Below, piece after piece: positions 47,639-57,258 of a DNA stretch of 64,000 nucleotides. A model generated the notes under the pieces. The model saw only the letters and a program-made list of their open reading frames with translations. It did not search any database and had not been told where the DNA came from. Source of the stretch: Neobacillus dielmonensis (GTDB lineage: Bacteria > Bacillota > Bacilli > Bacillales > Cytobacillaceae); assembly GCF_000612665.1 (NCBI RefSeq), contig NZ_HG942065.1:1-64000 (forward strand), given 5' to 3'. The first letter of the stretch is position 1. Each line of letters starts with the position of its first letter. The translations under genes and the position numbers were made by a program.

Positions 47639-48616
47639 TTATTTTACTCCAATATACTCATCAACAAAGCCAACCTCACCAATACTTCTAAATCGGTTAT
47701 AGCGGTCGGCAATTAATTCAGCTTCAGAAAGAGCTAGCAGCTGCTTTAAAGATTGCAGCAACGTTTTCTCGATTTCCTCTGCCTGTTTCTTGGCATCCTT
47801 ATGCGCCCCACCTTTAATCTCAGGGATAATCCCATCGATCACTCCCAATTCTTTTAAGTCAGGAGCAGTTATTTTCATAGACTCTGCTGCTCTTTGGGCA
47901 AAGGCAGCATCTTTCCATAATATAGCTGCAGCACCCTCTGGTGAAATGACGGAATACGTGGAGTTTTCCAGCATATATATTCGATTGCCTACACCAAGTC
48001 CCAATGCACCACCGCTGCCGCCTTCTCCAATAACAATACAAATAACCGGTACCTTTAAACCAGCCATCTCAAACAGATTACGGGCAATCGCTTCGCTTTG
48101 GCCCCGTTCCTCTGCTGCTTTTCCCGGATATGCCCCTTTAGTATCAATAAAGCAAATAATCGGGCGGTTGAATTTGTCGGCCTGTTTCATTAGCCTAAGA
48201 GCTTTCCTGTATCCTTCTGGATGAGGCATTCCAAAATTCCTGCGAATATTTTCTTTGGTATCTTTTCCTCTCTGATGGCCAATAACCGTAACAGGCAGAC
48301 CTTTAAACTTGGCAATACCGCCTACAATTGCTTCATCATCCCCAAAGGTACGGTCACCATGGCATTCAAAAAAGTCATCAAATAGATAAGAAATATAATC
48401 AAGGGACGTCGGTCTGTTTGGATGTCTCGCAATTTGAACCCGGTCCCATGGTTTTATATTTTCATAAATATCTTGTTCCAATTTTTCCAGACGTACCTCT
48501 AATTTTCGAATCTCTGCCGTCAAATCCACATCGGCAGTTTTAGTAAACTCTTTTAACTCTGCAATCTTTTTCCTTAGCTCCAGAACTGGACGCTCAAATT
48601 CAAGTTCTCCTACCAT
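47639..48616 (-). CDS. accA: Acetyl-CoA carboxylase carboxyltransferase, alpha subunit
   Basis: AccA (325 aa, same as B. subtilis) with AccD transfers carboxyl from biotin to acetyl-CoA to give malonyl-CoA. The crotonase-like core shows [49 protein letters not shown] and [17 protein letters not shown]. The start overlaps the end of accD by seven bases, so translation is coupled and subunits are made in equal amounts. Confidence 0.97.
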   Translation of the reverse strand: MVGELEFERPVLELRKKIAELKEFTKTADVDLTAEIRKLEVRLEKLEQDIYENIKPWDRVQIARHPNRPTSLDYISYLFDDFFECHGDRTFGDDEAIVGGIAKFKGLPVTVIGHQRGKDTKENIRRNFGMPHPEGYRKALRLMKQADKFNRPIICFIDTKGAYPGKAAEERGQSEAIARNLFEMAGLKVPVICIVIGEGGSGGALGLGVGNRIYMLENSTYSVISPEGAAAILWKDAAFAQRAAESMKITAPDLKELGVIDGIIPEIKGGAHKDAKKQAEEIEKTLLQSLKQLLALSEAELIADRYNRFRSIGEVGFVDEYIGVK

Positions 48617-49488
48617 TCAAGTTTACCTCCTGGTTGATGGATATCAAGAATGTTTGCGATCGTTTCAACCATTTCCAAACGCGAAATTATCGCATCCAAT
48701 TGGCCATGTTTTAAAAGAAACTCGGCGGTTTGAAAATCTTCGGGTAGATTTTCTCGAATAGATTGTTCGATTACCCTGCGGCCTGCGAAACCAATGAGGG
48801 CACCGGGTTCAGCAAAATTATAATCCCCCAGCGATGCAAAACTTGCAGAGACCCCACCAGTAGTCGGATGAGTCATGATGGAAATGATTAAACCTCCATG
48901 GTCACTGAAACGCTTTAGCGCCACGCTTGTTTTGGCCATTTGCATTAAACTTAGGGCCCCTTCTTGCATTCTGGCACCACCTGAGGCGGTATAAATAATA
49001 AATGGAACAGCTAATTCATCAGCCTTTTCAACCGCCATGGTTATTTTCTCGCCGACAACTGAGCCCATACTGCCCATCCTGAACGATGAATCCATAATAG
49101 CCACTACAATTTTGTGGCCGTTCACTGTGCCAATCCCCGTTACTACGGCCTCGTTTAATTTCGTCTTAGCCCTGTCCTTTTCCAATTTTTCTATATAATC
49201 TGGAAACTGTAACGGATTTTTTGAGATCATCTCTTTATTAATCTCCTCAAAACTTCCCGCATCAATAAAACTATTAATCCTCTCCTTTGAATTCATTGGA
49301 AAATGATATCCACAGTGGAGACAAACTTTTTCGTTTTTTAATAATTCTTTTGTATACATAATTTTTTTACAAGAAGGGCATTTGGTCATAATTCCTTCAG
49401 GAACATCACTTTTTACCGCTTCTGTTGGAATGGCTGCATACTTTTTCTTTTTTGTCTGAGGTTTGGTAAATAAATCTTTAAGCGCCAA
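48610..49488 (-). CDS. accD: Acetyl-CoA carboxylase carboxyltransferase, beta subunit
   Basis: AccD (292 aa) with an N-terminal zinc ribbon (CPSCKKIMY and CLHCG, about 38-60) and the crotonase core with [20 protein letters not shown] and [21 protein letters not shown]. In some bacteria the zinc ribbon binds mRNA. GGAGG precedes the ATG. A 17-bp palindrome 103 bp upstream suggests control by the GntR regulator encoded just upstream. Confidence 0.97.
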   Translation of the reverse strand: MALKDLFTKPQTKKKKYAAIPTEAVKSDVPEGIMTKCPSCKKIMYTKELLKNEKVCLHCGYHFPMNSKERINSFIDAGSFEEINKEMISKNPLQFPDYIEKLEKDRAKTKLNEAVVTGIGTVNGHKIVVAIMDSSFRMGSMGSVVGEKITMAVEKADELAVPFIIYTASGGARMQEGALSLMQMAKTSVALKRFSDHGGLIISIMTHPTTGGVSASFASLGDYNFAEPGALIGFAGRRVIEQSIRENLPEDFQTAEFLLKHGQLDAIISRLEMVETIANILDIHQPGGKLEW

Positions 49489-49590
49489 AATGAATCCTCC
49501 CTTGTAAACAAGCCTGCCATAGGAGATTTTTTTCTTATCCTAAAAGCAGTCTTTCTATCTACATTCAATCTCATACCTTGCATTTTCAAT

Positions 49591-49607
49591 TAGTGGTCAG
49601 ACCACTA
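49591..49607. promoter_or_regulatory. GntR/FadR-type operator upstream of accD
   Basis: A perfect 17-bp palindrome TAGTGGTCAGACCACTA centred on 49599. The core TGGTCAGACCA fits the FadR-subfamily GntR operator pattern TNGTNNNACNA and recurs before the malic enzyme gene. It lies between the gntR stop codon and accD. Confidence 0.8.
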
Positions 49608-49691
49608 GAAGATGAAAAAAACCCTATCCCCAGGGCATGTCCAACTCTCACTATAAAACAAAGATCGTATAAAATTTGTTAGTATTTGTCG

Positions 49692-50318
49692 TCACTTGAA
49701 AGACAAATTTCGTAATTGCCGATAAGCACTCAGCGTCTTGGCTTCATCCCGTTTAGCAAGTGCCTCTGCTAATGATAAATAATCCTCTCGGCTATATTGA
49801 GCAGGTTCAGGAACCAACGATTCATAATATTCTTTCAATATAACCCATATCCGAAATAATAGGTAATTGTCTGCATACCTAATGATTCGATAAAAGAAAT
49901 CACTATGGCGAACGACGTCAACGGTTCTAATCCAATTCAACAGCTCTTCATGATCCTTTGATTTCATTTTTCGAAGCGCTAATTGGAGCCCGTCAATTTC
50001 AATTAACTCCACTGTTTCAAATACATCTGTTTTGGCTTTTTCATCCTGAAGGATAAACGTACTTAGGAGTTGAACCAGCCGATGATCACGAAAGTCCCGG
50101 ATAAATGTTCCTTCCCCTCTTCGTGTTTCGATTAATCCCAGCATTTCCAATGCCCGAAGAGCTTCTCTAACAGAAGAGCGCCCGAAATTCAGGCGCTCGG
50201 ACAGTTCACGTTCAGAAGGAATTTTGTCTCCCGGCTTAAGTCCATCATCCGTAATCATTTCTCTTAGTTGTTTGATAATCTCTAAGTAAACTTTTGTAGT
50301 TGACACTAATGATATCAC
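49692..50318 (-). CDS. FadR-subfamily GntR transcriptional regulator
   Basis: 208 aa. A GntR winged helix (about 10-75, GDKIPSERELSERLNFGRSSVREALRALEMLGL and TRRGEGTFI) is joined to an all-helical C-terminal domain shorter than a standard FCD ligand domain. The metal-binding histidines of FCD are not obvious. Its start overlaps the malic enzyme stop by four bases (ATGA). Two matching palindromes, before the malic enzyme gene and before accD, are its probable targets. It is absent at this site in B. subtilis. Confidence 0.88.
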   Translation of the reverse strand: MISLVSTTKVYLEIIKQLREMITDDGLKPGDKIPSERELSERLNFGRSSVREALRALEMLGLIETRRGEGTFIRDFRDHRLVQLLSTFILQDEKAKTDVFETVELIEIDGLQLALRKMKSKDHEELLNWIRTVDVVRHSDFFYRIIRYADNYLLFRIWVILKEYYESLVPEPAQYSREDYLSLAEALAKRDEAKTLSAYRQLRNLSFK

Positions 50319-51553
50319 TCACTTTTGCCTATTAGAGCGAGTCTTTTGGTTTTTTCTTTTACATCTTCAGGGTCCACTTTAATCCGGGCAACACCCGTTT
50401 CCATAGCAGCTTTTGCAACAGCCGCTGCTACATTAGGAGCAACTCTCGGGTCAAACGGACCAGGAATAACGTAATCTGGCTGGAGCTCATCTTCACTGAT
50501 TAAGTTAGCAATGGCTTCAACTGCTGCAATTTTCATTTCTTCATTGATATGAGTGGCCCTTACATCAAGTGCTCCTCGGAAAATGCCCGGAAAGGCTAAA
50601 ACATTATTCACCTGATTTGGAAAATCAGATCGGCCTGTCCCGATCACAATGGCTCCAGCTTCCTTTGCTTCATCGGGCATAATTTCTGGAACTGGATTGG
50701 CCATCGCAAAAATAATTGCATCAGAGTTCATGGAGGCCACCATTTCCTTTGTCAGTGCCCCCGCAACCGATACACCTATAAATACATCCGCGCCTTTGAT
50801 TACATCCTCTAGACTGCCAGAGAGGTTATCCCGGTTGGTAAACTTCGCCACTTCCGCTTTGACCGTGTTCATTCCCTGCGGCCGTCCTTCGTATATGGCT
50901 CCTTTTGTATCACACATGATAATATCTCTAACACCATAATGATATAACAATTTTATAATAGCAATGCCGGCAGCTCCTGCGCCGCTGGCCACCACTTTTA
51001 TTTCAGTCATTTTTTTACCGATTAATTTTAATGCATTAACCAAGCCCGCTGCTGTTACAATTGCGGTCCCATGCTGATCATCGTGGAATACAGGAATATT
51101 GGTTTCTTTTTTCAGTCTTTCTTCAATGACAAAGCAATTAGGTGCTGCAATATCCTCGAGATTAACGCCGCCAAAGGTTGGCTCCAATATTTTAACAGTC
51201 TCAATAATTTTGTCAACCTCAGTGGTATTTAAACAAATCGGAAATGCATCCACACCAGCAAAGCTTTTAAATAAAACCGCTTTGCCTTCCATTACGGGTA
51301 GTGCTGCCTCTGGTCCTATATTCCCCAGTCCTAATACAGCCGTTCCATCAGAGACGACAGCAACCATATTCCCTTTCATGGTGTAATCATATACTGTTTC
51401 TGGTTTTTCATAGATGTCCTTGCATGGCTCTGCCACACCAGGTGAATACGCTAAGCTTAAATCATGCGCATTCCTGACTGGCACCTTAGATTTCGACTCT
51501 AACTTTCCCTTATTAATTCGATGCATATGTAATGCTTCTTCTCTTAAAGTCAA
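50315..51553 (-). CDS. ytsJ: Malic enzyme (YtsJ-like)
   Basis: Short bacterial malic enzyme (412 aa) that decarboxylates malate to pyruvate with NAD(P)H formation. N-terminal AYSPGVAEPCKDI, metal-binding EDIAAPNCFVIEERL and HDDQHGTAIV, Rossmann motif ASGAGAAGIAI near 190, and ANPVPEIMPDEA. B. subtilis YtsJ prefers NADP; cofactor choice here is inferred from that. It heads an operon with gntR, with a matching operator just downstream of its promoter. Confidence 0.93.
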   Translation of the reverse strand: MTLREEALHMHRINKGKLESKSKVPVRNAHDLSLAYSPGVAEPCKDIYEKPETVYDYTMKGNMVAVVSDGTAVLGLGNIGPEAALPVMEGKAVLFKSFAGVDAFPICLNTTEVDKIIETVKILEPTFGGVNLEDIAAPNCFVIEERLKKETNIPVFHDDQHGTAIVTAAGLVNALKLIGKKMTEIKVVASGAGAAGIAIIKLLYHYGVRDIIMCDTKGAIYEGRPQGMNTVKAEVAKFTNRDNLSGSLEDVIKGADVFIGVSVAGALTKEMVASMNSDAIIFAMANPVPEIMPDEAKEAGAIVIGTGRSDFPNQVNNVLAFPGIFRGALDVRATHINEEMKIAAVEAIANLISEDELQPDYVIPGPFDPRVAPNVAAAVAKAAMETGVARIKVDPEDVKEKTKRLALIGKSE

Positions 51554-51621
51554 GAAATGTCACCCCTCTACCCTTACCAAAAAAATGATACACCCTTCTA
51601 AATCAGCTTCATTCCGCAATG

Positions 51622-51634
51622 GTGGTCAGACCAC
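51622..51634. promoter_or_regulatory. GntR/FadR-type operator upstream of malic enzyme
   Basis: GTGGTCAGACCAC, a perfect 13-bp palindrome identical to the core of the accD box. It lies 16-28 bp downstream of the promoter -10 element, a position suited to repression. Confidence 0.8.
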
Positions 51635-51649
51635 ACATGTCTCTTTTCA

Positions 51650-51677
51650 ACTATAACATATCTTTAGTACTTGTAAA
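51650..51677 (-). promoter_or_regulatory. Sigma-A promoter of malic enzyme-gntR
   Basis: Minus-strand TTTACA (51672-51677), 16-bp spacer, TATAGT (51650-51655), about 97 bp upstream of the malic enzyme ATG. Confidence 0.65.
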
Positions 51678-51680
51678 GAA

Positions 51681-54600
51681 TTATTCTTTTAAAACGACAC
51701 TGTCAGAACCAAGTAAATCCTTTAGATTTTCTAGTAATTTTGCGGTTGGATTCACATTTTTTGTATCTGATAAGGCAACGGTTTTCTTGGTTACTTCGTA
51801 GTGTAGAACCACTTTGGCATTTCCCTTATTTTTCTCTAAAATATGATTAATTTGGTTCAGCAAACTTTCATGTTGCTTGTCTTTGCTAATTTTTAAATAC
51901 AGTACAGACTTTCTGACTATTTTTGTCTGTATCCATTGGTCTATATCATATGCCTGCTGAATAATCATTTGCAGTTTGCTTTCACGTTGTTCTACTTTAC
52001 CTTCAATTACCGCAAACTTTCCCTCTTGCAACAATGATGAAAATCTTCTGTAAGCCTCTGGAAAAGCTACAGCCTCCATCTCTCCACTGGAATCACTAAC
52101 AGTTAAAAAGGCCATTGATTCGCCTTTTTTTGTACGAATTGGTTTCTTGGAGGCTATATATACCCCTGTAGCCGTTCGGCCTAGTTTTGCCGATATTTCG
52201 AATAGAGATTTGGCACTAGTCTGCTTTAGGGATTTTTCATATAGGGAAATAGGATGATCTGATAGATAAATTCCTAAGACCTCTTTTTCAAACAAAAGCT
52301 TATTAGCCTGGCTGATTGGGTCCATTTGAACATATTTTGGCTTTGGTATTAATTCTTGTTCAAATAAATCAATTTGGTCCGTGTCTGCAGGTTTAAATAT
52401 TTGCGCATGCTCGATGGCGACATCCAAACTAGCTAAAAGGACCGCGCGATCCTGTCCAAATTCATCAAAGCTTCCCGAATGGACCAAACTTTCCAATGTT
52501 TTTCGATTAATGGCCTTCAAGGATATTCTTATACAAAAATCGAACAAATCAGTGAAAACCTTCTTCTTTCTAGCGTGAAGGATCTCTTTTAGAGCGGCCA
52601 TCCCCACTCCCTTTATTGCAGCAAGGCTGTAACGGATCTGGTCGTGTTCAACTTGGAAGAAAAAGTGGCTTGAGTTAATCGAGGGAGGCAAAACCGCTAT
52701 ACCCATTTGTTTTGCTTCCATTACATATTGGGCTATTTTTGATTCGTTTCCAATTGCTGATGTCAAAAGACCAGCCATAAAATAGACAGGATAGTTGGCT
52801 TTCAAATAAGCAAGCTGGCAGGCAATCATACTATAGGCTACAGCATGACTTCTATTAAAGCCGTAATTGGCAAAGCGGACAATTAAATCATAGATTTGGT
52901 CTGCCATTGACTGACTATATCCCTTTTTCAAAGCGCCCTGAACGAAATGGTTCCGCTCACGGTCAAGCACTTCTTTTTGTTTTTTTCCTACAGCCCGCCG
53001 CAGCAAGTCTGCTTCACCGAGTGAAAAACCGGCCATCCTGGATGCAATCTGCATGATTTGCTCTTGATAGACAATAACTCCATAGGTATTTTCCAAGATT
53101 GGCTCGAGGTCAGGATGCGGATAAGCAACCGCTTGTCTTCCATGCTTTCGGTCGATAAACAGCGGTATATTTTCCATTGGGCCTGGACGATATAAGGCAT
53201 TTACCGCAACGATATCTTCAAAACGGGTCGGTTTTAACCGGGTTAATACCTTGCGCATCCCTTCTGATTCCAGCTGAAATATACCTGTTGTTTCCCCTCT
53301 TGCCAATAAGTCAAAGGTTTTGGCATCATCAAGGGGTATCGACCTTAATTCGAGTTTTTTTCCTGTATGGAAATAAATCGATGACAAAATGGAATCAAGG
53401 AGCGTTAAATTCCTGAGTCCCAGAAAGTCCATTTTTAATAGTCCAAGCTCTTCTAAGTGCTCCATGGAATATTGGGTCAAGTATACATGGCCTGACCCCT
53501 GTTGGATGGGGACTAACTCTGTAAGCGGCTTTTCGCTGAGAACAACCCCCGCAGCATGTGTGGAAGTATGGCGCGGCAGCCCTTCCAATTTTTGCGCGGT
53601 ATCAAACAGTCTCCGATGAAGGGGAGATTCTTGGACAAACCTTCGCAACCCTTCTGATTCTTTATAGGCGTCCGCTAACGTGCCTCCCATCCTTGGCGGC
53701 ACCAGTCTAGCCATATAGTCCAATTCTTTCGTATTCAAACCGAAAGCCCTGCCCACATCCCGTAATACAGCCTTAGATGCAAGTGTTCCAAAGGTGACGA
53801 TTTGAGCTACATGGAGCTCGCCATATTTATGGGCCACATATTCAATGACTTCATCCCGCCGGTTATCGGGAAAATCAATATCAATATCCGGCATCGATAT
53901 CCGTTCTGGATTTAAGAACCGCTCAAATAAGAGATGATGTTGAATTGGATCCACATCGGTAATATAAAGGGTATAGGCTACTAAGGAACCTGCTGCCGAA
54001 CCCCTGCCAGGTCCAGTTAAAATCCTCTTATCGCGAGCATACTTCATAAAGTCCCAAACAATTAAAAAATAGTCGCTGAATTTCATACGTTTGATGACAT
54101 CTAATTCGTAGTTCAACCGGTCATAATACTCACTTCCCGGCGGTGAGGAAAAACGTTCTTTTAGTCCTTGTAAACATAATTTTTCGAGATAAACATCAGA
54201 TGGAATATCATCCTCGGTTGGATATGATGGCAAGAACGTTTTACCCAGGTCAATGTTAACATTGCATCTCTCCCCAATGTTGAGGGTATTCTCTAAAGCC
54301 TCAGGCAAGTCAGAGAAGTCCTCCACCATTTCCCCTGCTGTTTTTAAATAGAATTCATCGCTCCCTAGTTTCTCTCTCTGTTCATCTTGGAGCTTATCGC
54401 CATTTTTAATGGCCAAGAGGCATTCATGGGCAAAGGTATCTTCCTTTTCTAAATAATGAACGCAGTTTGTGGCTGCTAGGGGGATATTTAACAGTTGTGA
54501 CAGTTTTTGCAGCGGATTACTAATAGCTCTCTCTGAAGCGAGTCTATGATTTTGGATGGATAGATAAAGATTGCCTTGTCCAAAAATCGCTACATATTCC

Positions 54601-55046
54601 TTCGCAACCTTTTCAGCTGCAGCAACATCATGGTTTAGAAGGGCTTGTTCAATTTCTCCCTCGATACCAGGTGAAATTGCGATCACTCCCTCTGAGTAGT
54701 GCTTCAACCACCTGATTGGAATTCCATTCTCTGTTTTTGTTTGCAGAGAGCTTGATATTTTGATCAAATTTTTAAAGCCCTCATTATTTTCCGCTAGCAA
54801 TACTAACGGAAATGCCTCATTTTCCTTATAAATGCTTTCGATATCTGCCGTTAATCCGATTATCGGTTTGATTTGGTGCTGTTTACATAATTTATAAAAC
54901 TCAATTGCGCCGTACATAACATTCCGATCCGTTAAAGCCAGTGCATGATACCCTTTCTTTTGGGCATTTTCTACTAATTTTGGAACAGAAGCTGTACTTG
55001 ACAGCAAACTATATGCGCTATAAACATGCAGGTGAATAAAAGACAT
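51681..55046 (-). CDS. dnaE: DNA polymerase III subunit alpha (DnaE)
   Basis: Replicative polymerase DnaE (1121 aa), which in Gram-positives extends RNA primers before handing over to PolC. N-terminal PHP domain (1-75 and onward, FIHLHVYSAYSLLSS), palm with catalytic acids in PDIDIDFPDNRRDEV (near 385-399) and GPGRGSAAGSLVAYTL, finger region with RPGPMENIPLFI, helix-hairpin-helix, and C-terminal OB fold (about 975-1045). The PHP metal ligands look partly degenerate, as usual for this class. Confidence 0.96.
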   Translation of the reverse strand: MSFIHLHVYSAYSLLSSTASVPKLVENAQKKGYHALALTDRNVMYGAIEFYKLCKQHQIKPIIGLTADIESIYKENEAFPLVLLAENNEGFKNLIKISSSLQTKTENGIPIRWLKHYSEGVIAISPGIEGEIEQALLNHDVAAAEKVAKEYVAIFGQGNLYLSIQNHRLASERAISNPLQKLSQLLNIPLAATNCVHYLEKEDTFAHECLLAIKNGDKLQDEQREKLGSDEFYLKTAGEMVEDFSDLPEALENTLNIGERCNVNIDLGKTFLPSYPTEDDIPSDVYLEKLCLQGLKERFSSPPGSEYYDRLNYELDVIKRMKFSDYFLIVWDFMKYARDKRILTGPGRGSAAGSLVAYTLYITDVDPIQHHLLFERFLNPERISMPDIDIDFPDNRRDEVIEYVAHKYGELHVAQIVTFGTLASKAVLRDVGRAFGLNTKELDYMARLVPPRMGGTLADAYKESEGLRRFVQESPLHRRLFDTAQKLEGLPRHTSTHAAGVVLSEKPLTELVPIQQGSGHVYLTQYSMEHLEELGLLKMDFLGLRNLTLLDSILSSIYFHTGKKLELRSIPLDDAKTFDLLARGETTGIFQLESEGMRKVLTRLKPTRFEDIVAVNALYRPGPMENIPLFIDRKHGRQAVAYPHPDLEPILENTYGVIVYQEQIMQIASRMAGFSLGEADLLRRAVGKKQKEVLDRERNHFVQGALKKGYSQSMADQIYDLIVRFANYGFNRSHAVAYSMIACQLAYLKANYPVYFMAGLLTSAIGNESKIAQYVMEAKQMGIAVLPPSINSSHFFFQVEHDQIRYSLAAIKGVGMAALKEILHARKKKVFTDLFDFCIRISLKAINRKTLESLVHSGSFDEFGQDRAVLLASLDVAIEHAQIFKPADTDQIDLFEQELIPKPKYVQMDPISQANKLLFEKEVLGIYLSDHPISLYEKSLKQTSAKSLFEISAKLGRTATGVYIASKKPIRTKKGESMAFLTVSDSSGEMEAVAFPEAYRRFSSLLQEGKFAVIEGKVEQRESKLQMIIQQAYDIDQWIQTKIVRKSVLYLKISKDKQHESLLNQINHILEKNKGNAKVVLHYEVTKKTVALSDTKNVNPTAKLLENLKDLLGSDSVVLKE

Positions 55047-55127
55047 GATTTGTCACACCCTTACTTACTCATTCTCAGTTCCTATTATAAACATTGCAGA
55101 AAAAAAAGAAAATATGTTCTCATTTTA

Positions 55128-55231
55128 AGAAGAGCGGAAGCGCCCTTGTCAGTACCGTATTGCCTCTCGAAAAAACGATTGCTTTTCTTCGTGTGCTGGC
55201 TATGCTGCTGAAACTTTCCTTGTGGTGCTGG
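55128..55231. repeat. Possible decayed dispersed repeat between dnaE and ytrH
   Basis: AGAGCGGAAGCGCCCTTGTC at the left and GGTGCTGGACAA at the right can pair (TTGTC-AG-ACC) as ends of a long hairpin. The left part resembles the GAAGCGCCTTGGTCAG end of dispersed repeats I have seen in Bacillus intergenic regions; this is recall and not a search. Nothing else in 55047-55290 looks like a gene. Confidence 0.35.
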
Positions 55232-55292
55232 ACAATTCTCAAAGACAAGATTTACTCTCCGAACTATCAAAATCATAATCCATGCTACTTGT

Positions 55293-55321
55293 CCATATAC
55301 ATGATAGAGAGAGGATACTTA
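55293..55321 (+). promoter_or_regulatory. Possible sigma-E promoter of ytrHI
   Basis: CCATATA (55293-55299), 14-bp spacer, GATACTTA (55314-55321) resembles the mother-cell sigma-E pattern (KMATATT, 14-15 bp, CATACANT). ytrH and ytrI are sigma-E dependent in B. subtilis. Confidence 0.55.
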
Positions 55322-55334
55322 TCGTAAAAGGCGG

Positions 55335-55682
55335 TTGGAATGGATGAAAGAAATCGGCTTTTTTCCAGCATTTATTGAAAGCTACTTTATTGCTCTGGGA
55401 GTCGTGCTTGGCGGCTCTTTAATCGGGGGAATTGCCTCATTTTTAACAGGCCAGCCACCGTTAACTACCGTATATCGCTTATCATCCGCATTGCGGATCT
55501 GGGGAATCGTCGCCGCCATTGGCGGTACATTCGATGCCGTTTATACGTTTGAACGGGGATTATTTAATGCGGATACAAAAGATTTATTTAAGCAATTTTT
55601 ATTGATTCTATCTGCTTTAGGAGGCGCACAGACCGGCGCACTGATCATAAACTGGCTGACACAGGAGCATATCTCATCATGA
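55335..55682 (+). CDS. ytrH: Sporulation membrane protein YtrH
   Basis: 115-aa membrane protein with spans at about 12-38, 53-70 and 85-105, and the family core GGSLIGGIASFLTGQPPL and AAIGGTFDAVYTFERG. B. subtilis YtrH is required for efficient sporulation. TTG at 55335 (AAAAGGCGG upstream) or ATG at 55344 could be the start. The ytrI start overlaps its stop by four bases. Confidence 0.9.
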   Translation: MEWMKEIGFFPAFIESYFIALGVVLGGSLIGGIASFLTGQPPLTTVYRLSSALRIWGIVAAIGGTFDAVYTFERGLFNADTKDLFKQFLLILSALGGAQTGALIINWLTQEHISS

Positions 55683-56182
55683 GGATACCGCCTTATTATC
55701 GGAAGCCGTCCTGGCAGCGTTTTTTTGCTGGTATGGGGATTGGCGGAGCCATTAGCTGGTGTATTTTTTTATATATTTTCGGTGTCTGGCAGGAGGAGAA
55801 TTCCAAGTTAATTCAAACACAGCAGAATGAAATTGAAGAATTAAAGAATGATATAAAAATTTGGCAAGCCGACTATGAAGAGTTAAATCAACGCAATTTA
55901 GATAAAATTACAGTACAAAAGATTAACATAAAGATTATCAATGGAGAGAGATATCGGCTTGACGATCTTAGTGTATTCCAAACCGAAGAAGCTGTCCGGG
56001 ATGATATAAAAATGGTGCTGGCTAAAGACCTGGAAACAGTGGCAAAGAGTAAAGAATTAATTAAGAAAATCATAGAAAATGAACCGGTAAAATTAAATGA
56101 AAAACGATATAAGCTTAAAGTTAGGGAAATGGTCATCTATACAACATTATCTATCCAGCTCGAACTCCAGTTTGATGAATAA
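55679..56182 (+). CDS. ytrI: Sporulation membrane protein YtrI
   Basis: 167 aa. One N-terminal membrane anchor (about 18-36, FFAGMGIGGAISWCIFLYIF), a coiled coil (about 40-78) and a C-terminal alpha/beta part (INIKIINGERYRLDDLSVF onward), as in YtrI. It probably acts with YtrH at the forespore or mother-cell membrane; coupled translation supports this. Confidence 0.88.
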   Translation: MRIPPYYRKPSWQRFFAGMGIGGAISWCIFLYIFGVWQEENSKLIQTQQNEIEELKNDIKIWQADYEELNQRNLDKITVQKINIKIINGERYRLDDLSVFQTEEAVRDDIKMVLAKDLETVAKSKELIKKIIENEPVKLNEKRYKLKVREMVIYTTLSIQLELQFDE

Positions 56183-56183
56183 G

Positions 56184-56214
56184 GACGGCAAACCCCAGCC
56201 GCCCTATTTATCGT
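56184..56214 (-). terminator. Convergent terminator between ytrI and nrnA
   Basis: GGACGGC ... GCCGCCC hairpin between the two converging stop codons, with a T-rich tail on the minus strand and shorter T tracts on the plus strand. Confidence 0.6.
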
Positions 56215-56225
56215 TCAATACTTAT

Positions 56226-57158
56226 CTATTTACATACTTCGTTTAGTTCTTTTAGGACGTCTGCTGTTTGATCCCATGAGTAAATGGATGCTCCTGCTGC
56301 GAGTGGATGGCCGCCGCCATTAAATTTTCTCGCCACGCCATTAATGACTGGCCCCTTGGACCGAAGCCGGACCCTTATTTGGTCGCTTTCTTCAATGAAA
56401 AAGACCCATGCTTTAATACCTTTGACATCACCCAATGTGCTGACAAGCAGCGACGCCTCAGACGGCTTGGCCTTGTATTCCTCCATTAGTTCTTTTGTCA
56501 ACTTTACACAAGCAACCCCATTTTCCTGCCATTCAAAATTTTGCAGGATATATCCATTTAATTTAATAATGTTTGGCTCTAGTTCATACATCTTGTCAAA
56601 CAATTCAGTCCGGGAAAAATTGTAATGAATCAACTCTCCAGCATAGGCAAATGTTTTCTCGGTTGTGCTTGGATAAATAAACCGTCCCGTATCACCGACA
56701 ATACCAGCAAATAAGAGCCGTGCCCCTTTATCATTTAGTTTAAGGCCTTGTTCCTTACCAGAGAGATAAAACTCATAAATCATTTCACTGCAGGAACTTG
56801 CAGTGGTATCTACCCATAACAAATCTCCATATGGATCTTCGTTCGGGTGATGGTCGATTTTAATTAATTTATCCCCCAAAGTGTATCGCTTATCGTCTAC
56901 CCTTTCTTGATTAGCGGTATCACAGACAATGACTAACGCCCCTTTATACACATCATCGGAAATCGTATCCAGTCTGCGCAAATAGTTTAGGCTTGGTTCT
57001 TCCTGCCCGACGGCATAAATTTTTTTATTGGGATAGGATTCTTGCAAAATAGCAGCCAGTCCTCCTTGCGACCCATAAGCATCCGGGTCTGGCCGGACAT
57101 GGCGGTGAATGATAATTGTTTCATATTGTTCAATGGCTTCCAAAATTTTCTCTTTCAT
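56226..57158 (-). CDS. nrnA: NanoRNase / pAp phosphatase NrnA
   Basis: DHH-DHHA1 phosphoesterase (310 aa) that degrades 2-5 nt RNAs and dephosphorylates pAp. Metal motifs: HRHVRPDPDAYGS (about 19-31), VCDTANQ, the DHH signature IDHHPNEDPYGD, and VGDTGRF; the DHHA1 substrate motif GGGHPLAAGA is near the C-terminus. The ATG at 57158 has AAAGGAGTGCCT upstream; an in-frame ATG at 57212 would add 18 residues not seen in the family. Confidence 0.95.
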   Translation of the reverse strand: MKEKILEAIEQYETIIIHRHVRPDPDAYGSQGGLAAILQESYPNKKIYAVGQEEPSLNYLRRLDTISDDVYKGALVIVCDTANQERVDDKRYTLGDKLIKIDHHPNEDPYGDLLWVDTTASSCSEMIYEFYLSGKEQGLKLNDKGARLLFAGIVGDTGRFIYPSTTEKTFAYAGELIHYNFSRTELFDKMYELEPNIIKLNGYILQNFEWQENGVACVKLTKELMEEYKAKPSEASLLVSTLGDVKGIKAWVFFIEESDQIRVRLRSKGPVINGVARKFNGGGHPLAAGASIYSWDQTADVLKELNEVCK

Positions 57159-57258
57159 AGGCACTCCTTTAACCGGATTATTTAGGTACCAATTCTGGTA
57201 ATTTTCCTTCATTAACGATACAATAAAGATGATTTTTCAAAACTTGGAGGAACGGGAC

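Noticed and set aside
55085-55327. Frames of 61-77 codons on both strands between dnaE and ytrH
   Set aside because: No ribosome binding site and biased composition; the region looks like a decayed repeat plus the ytrH promoter.
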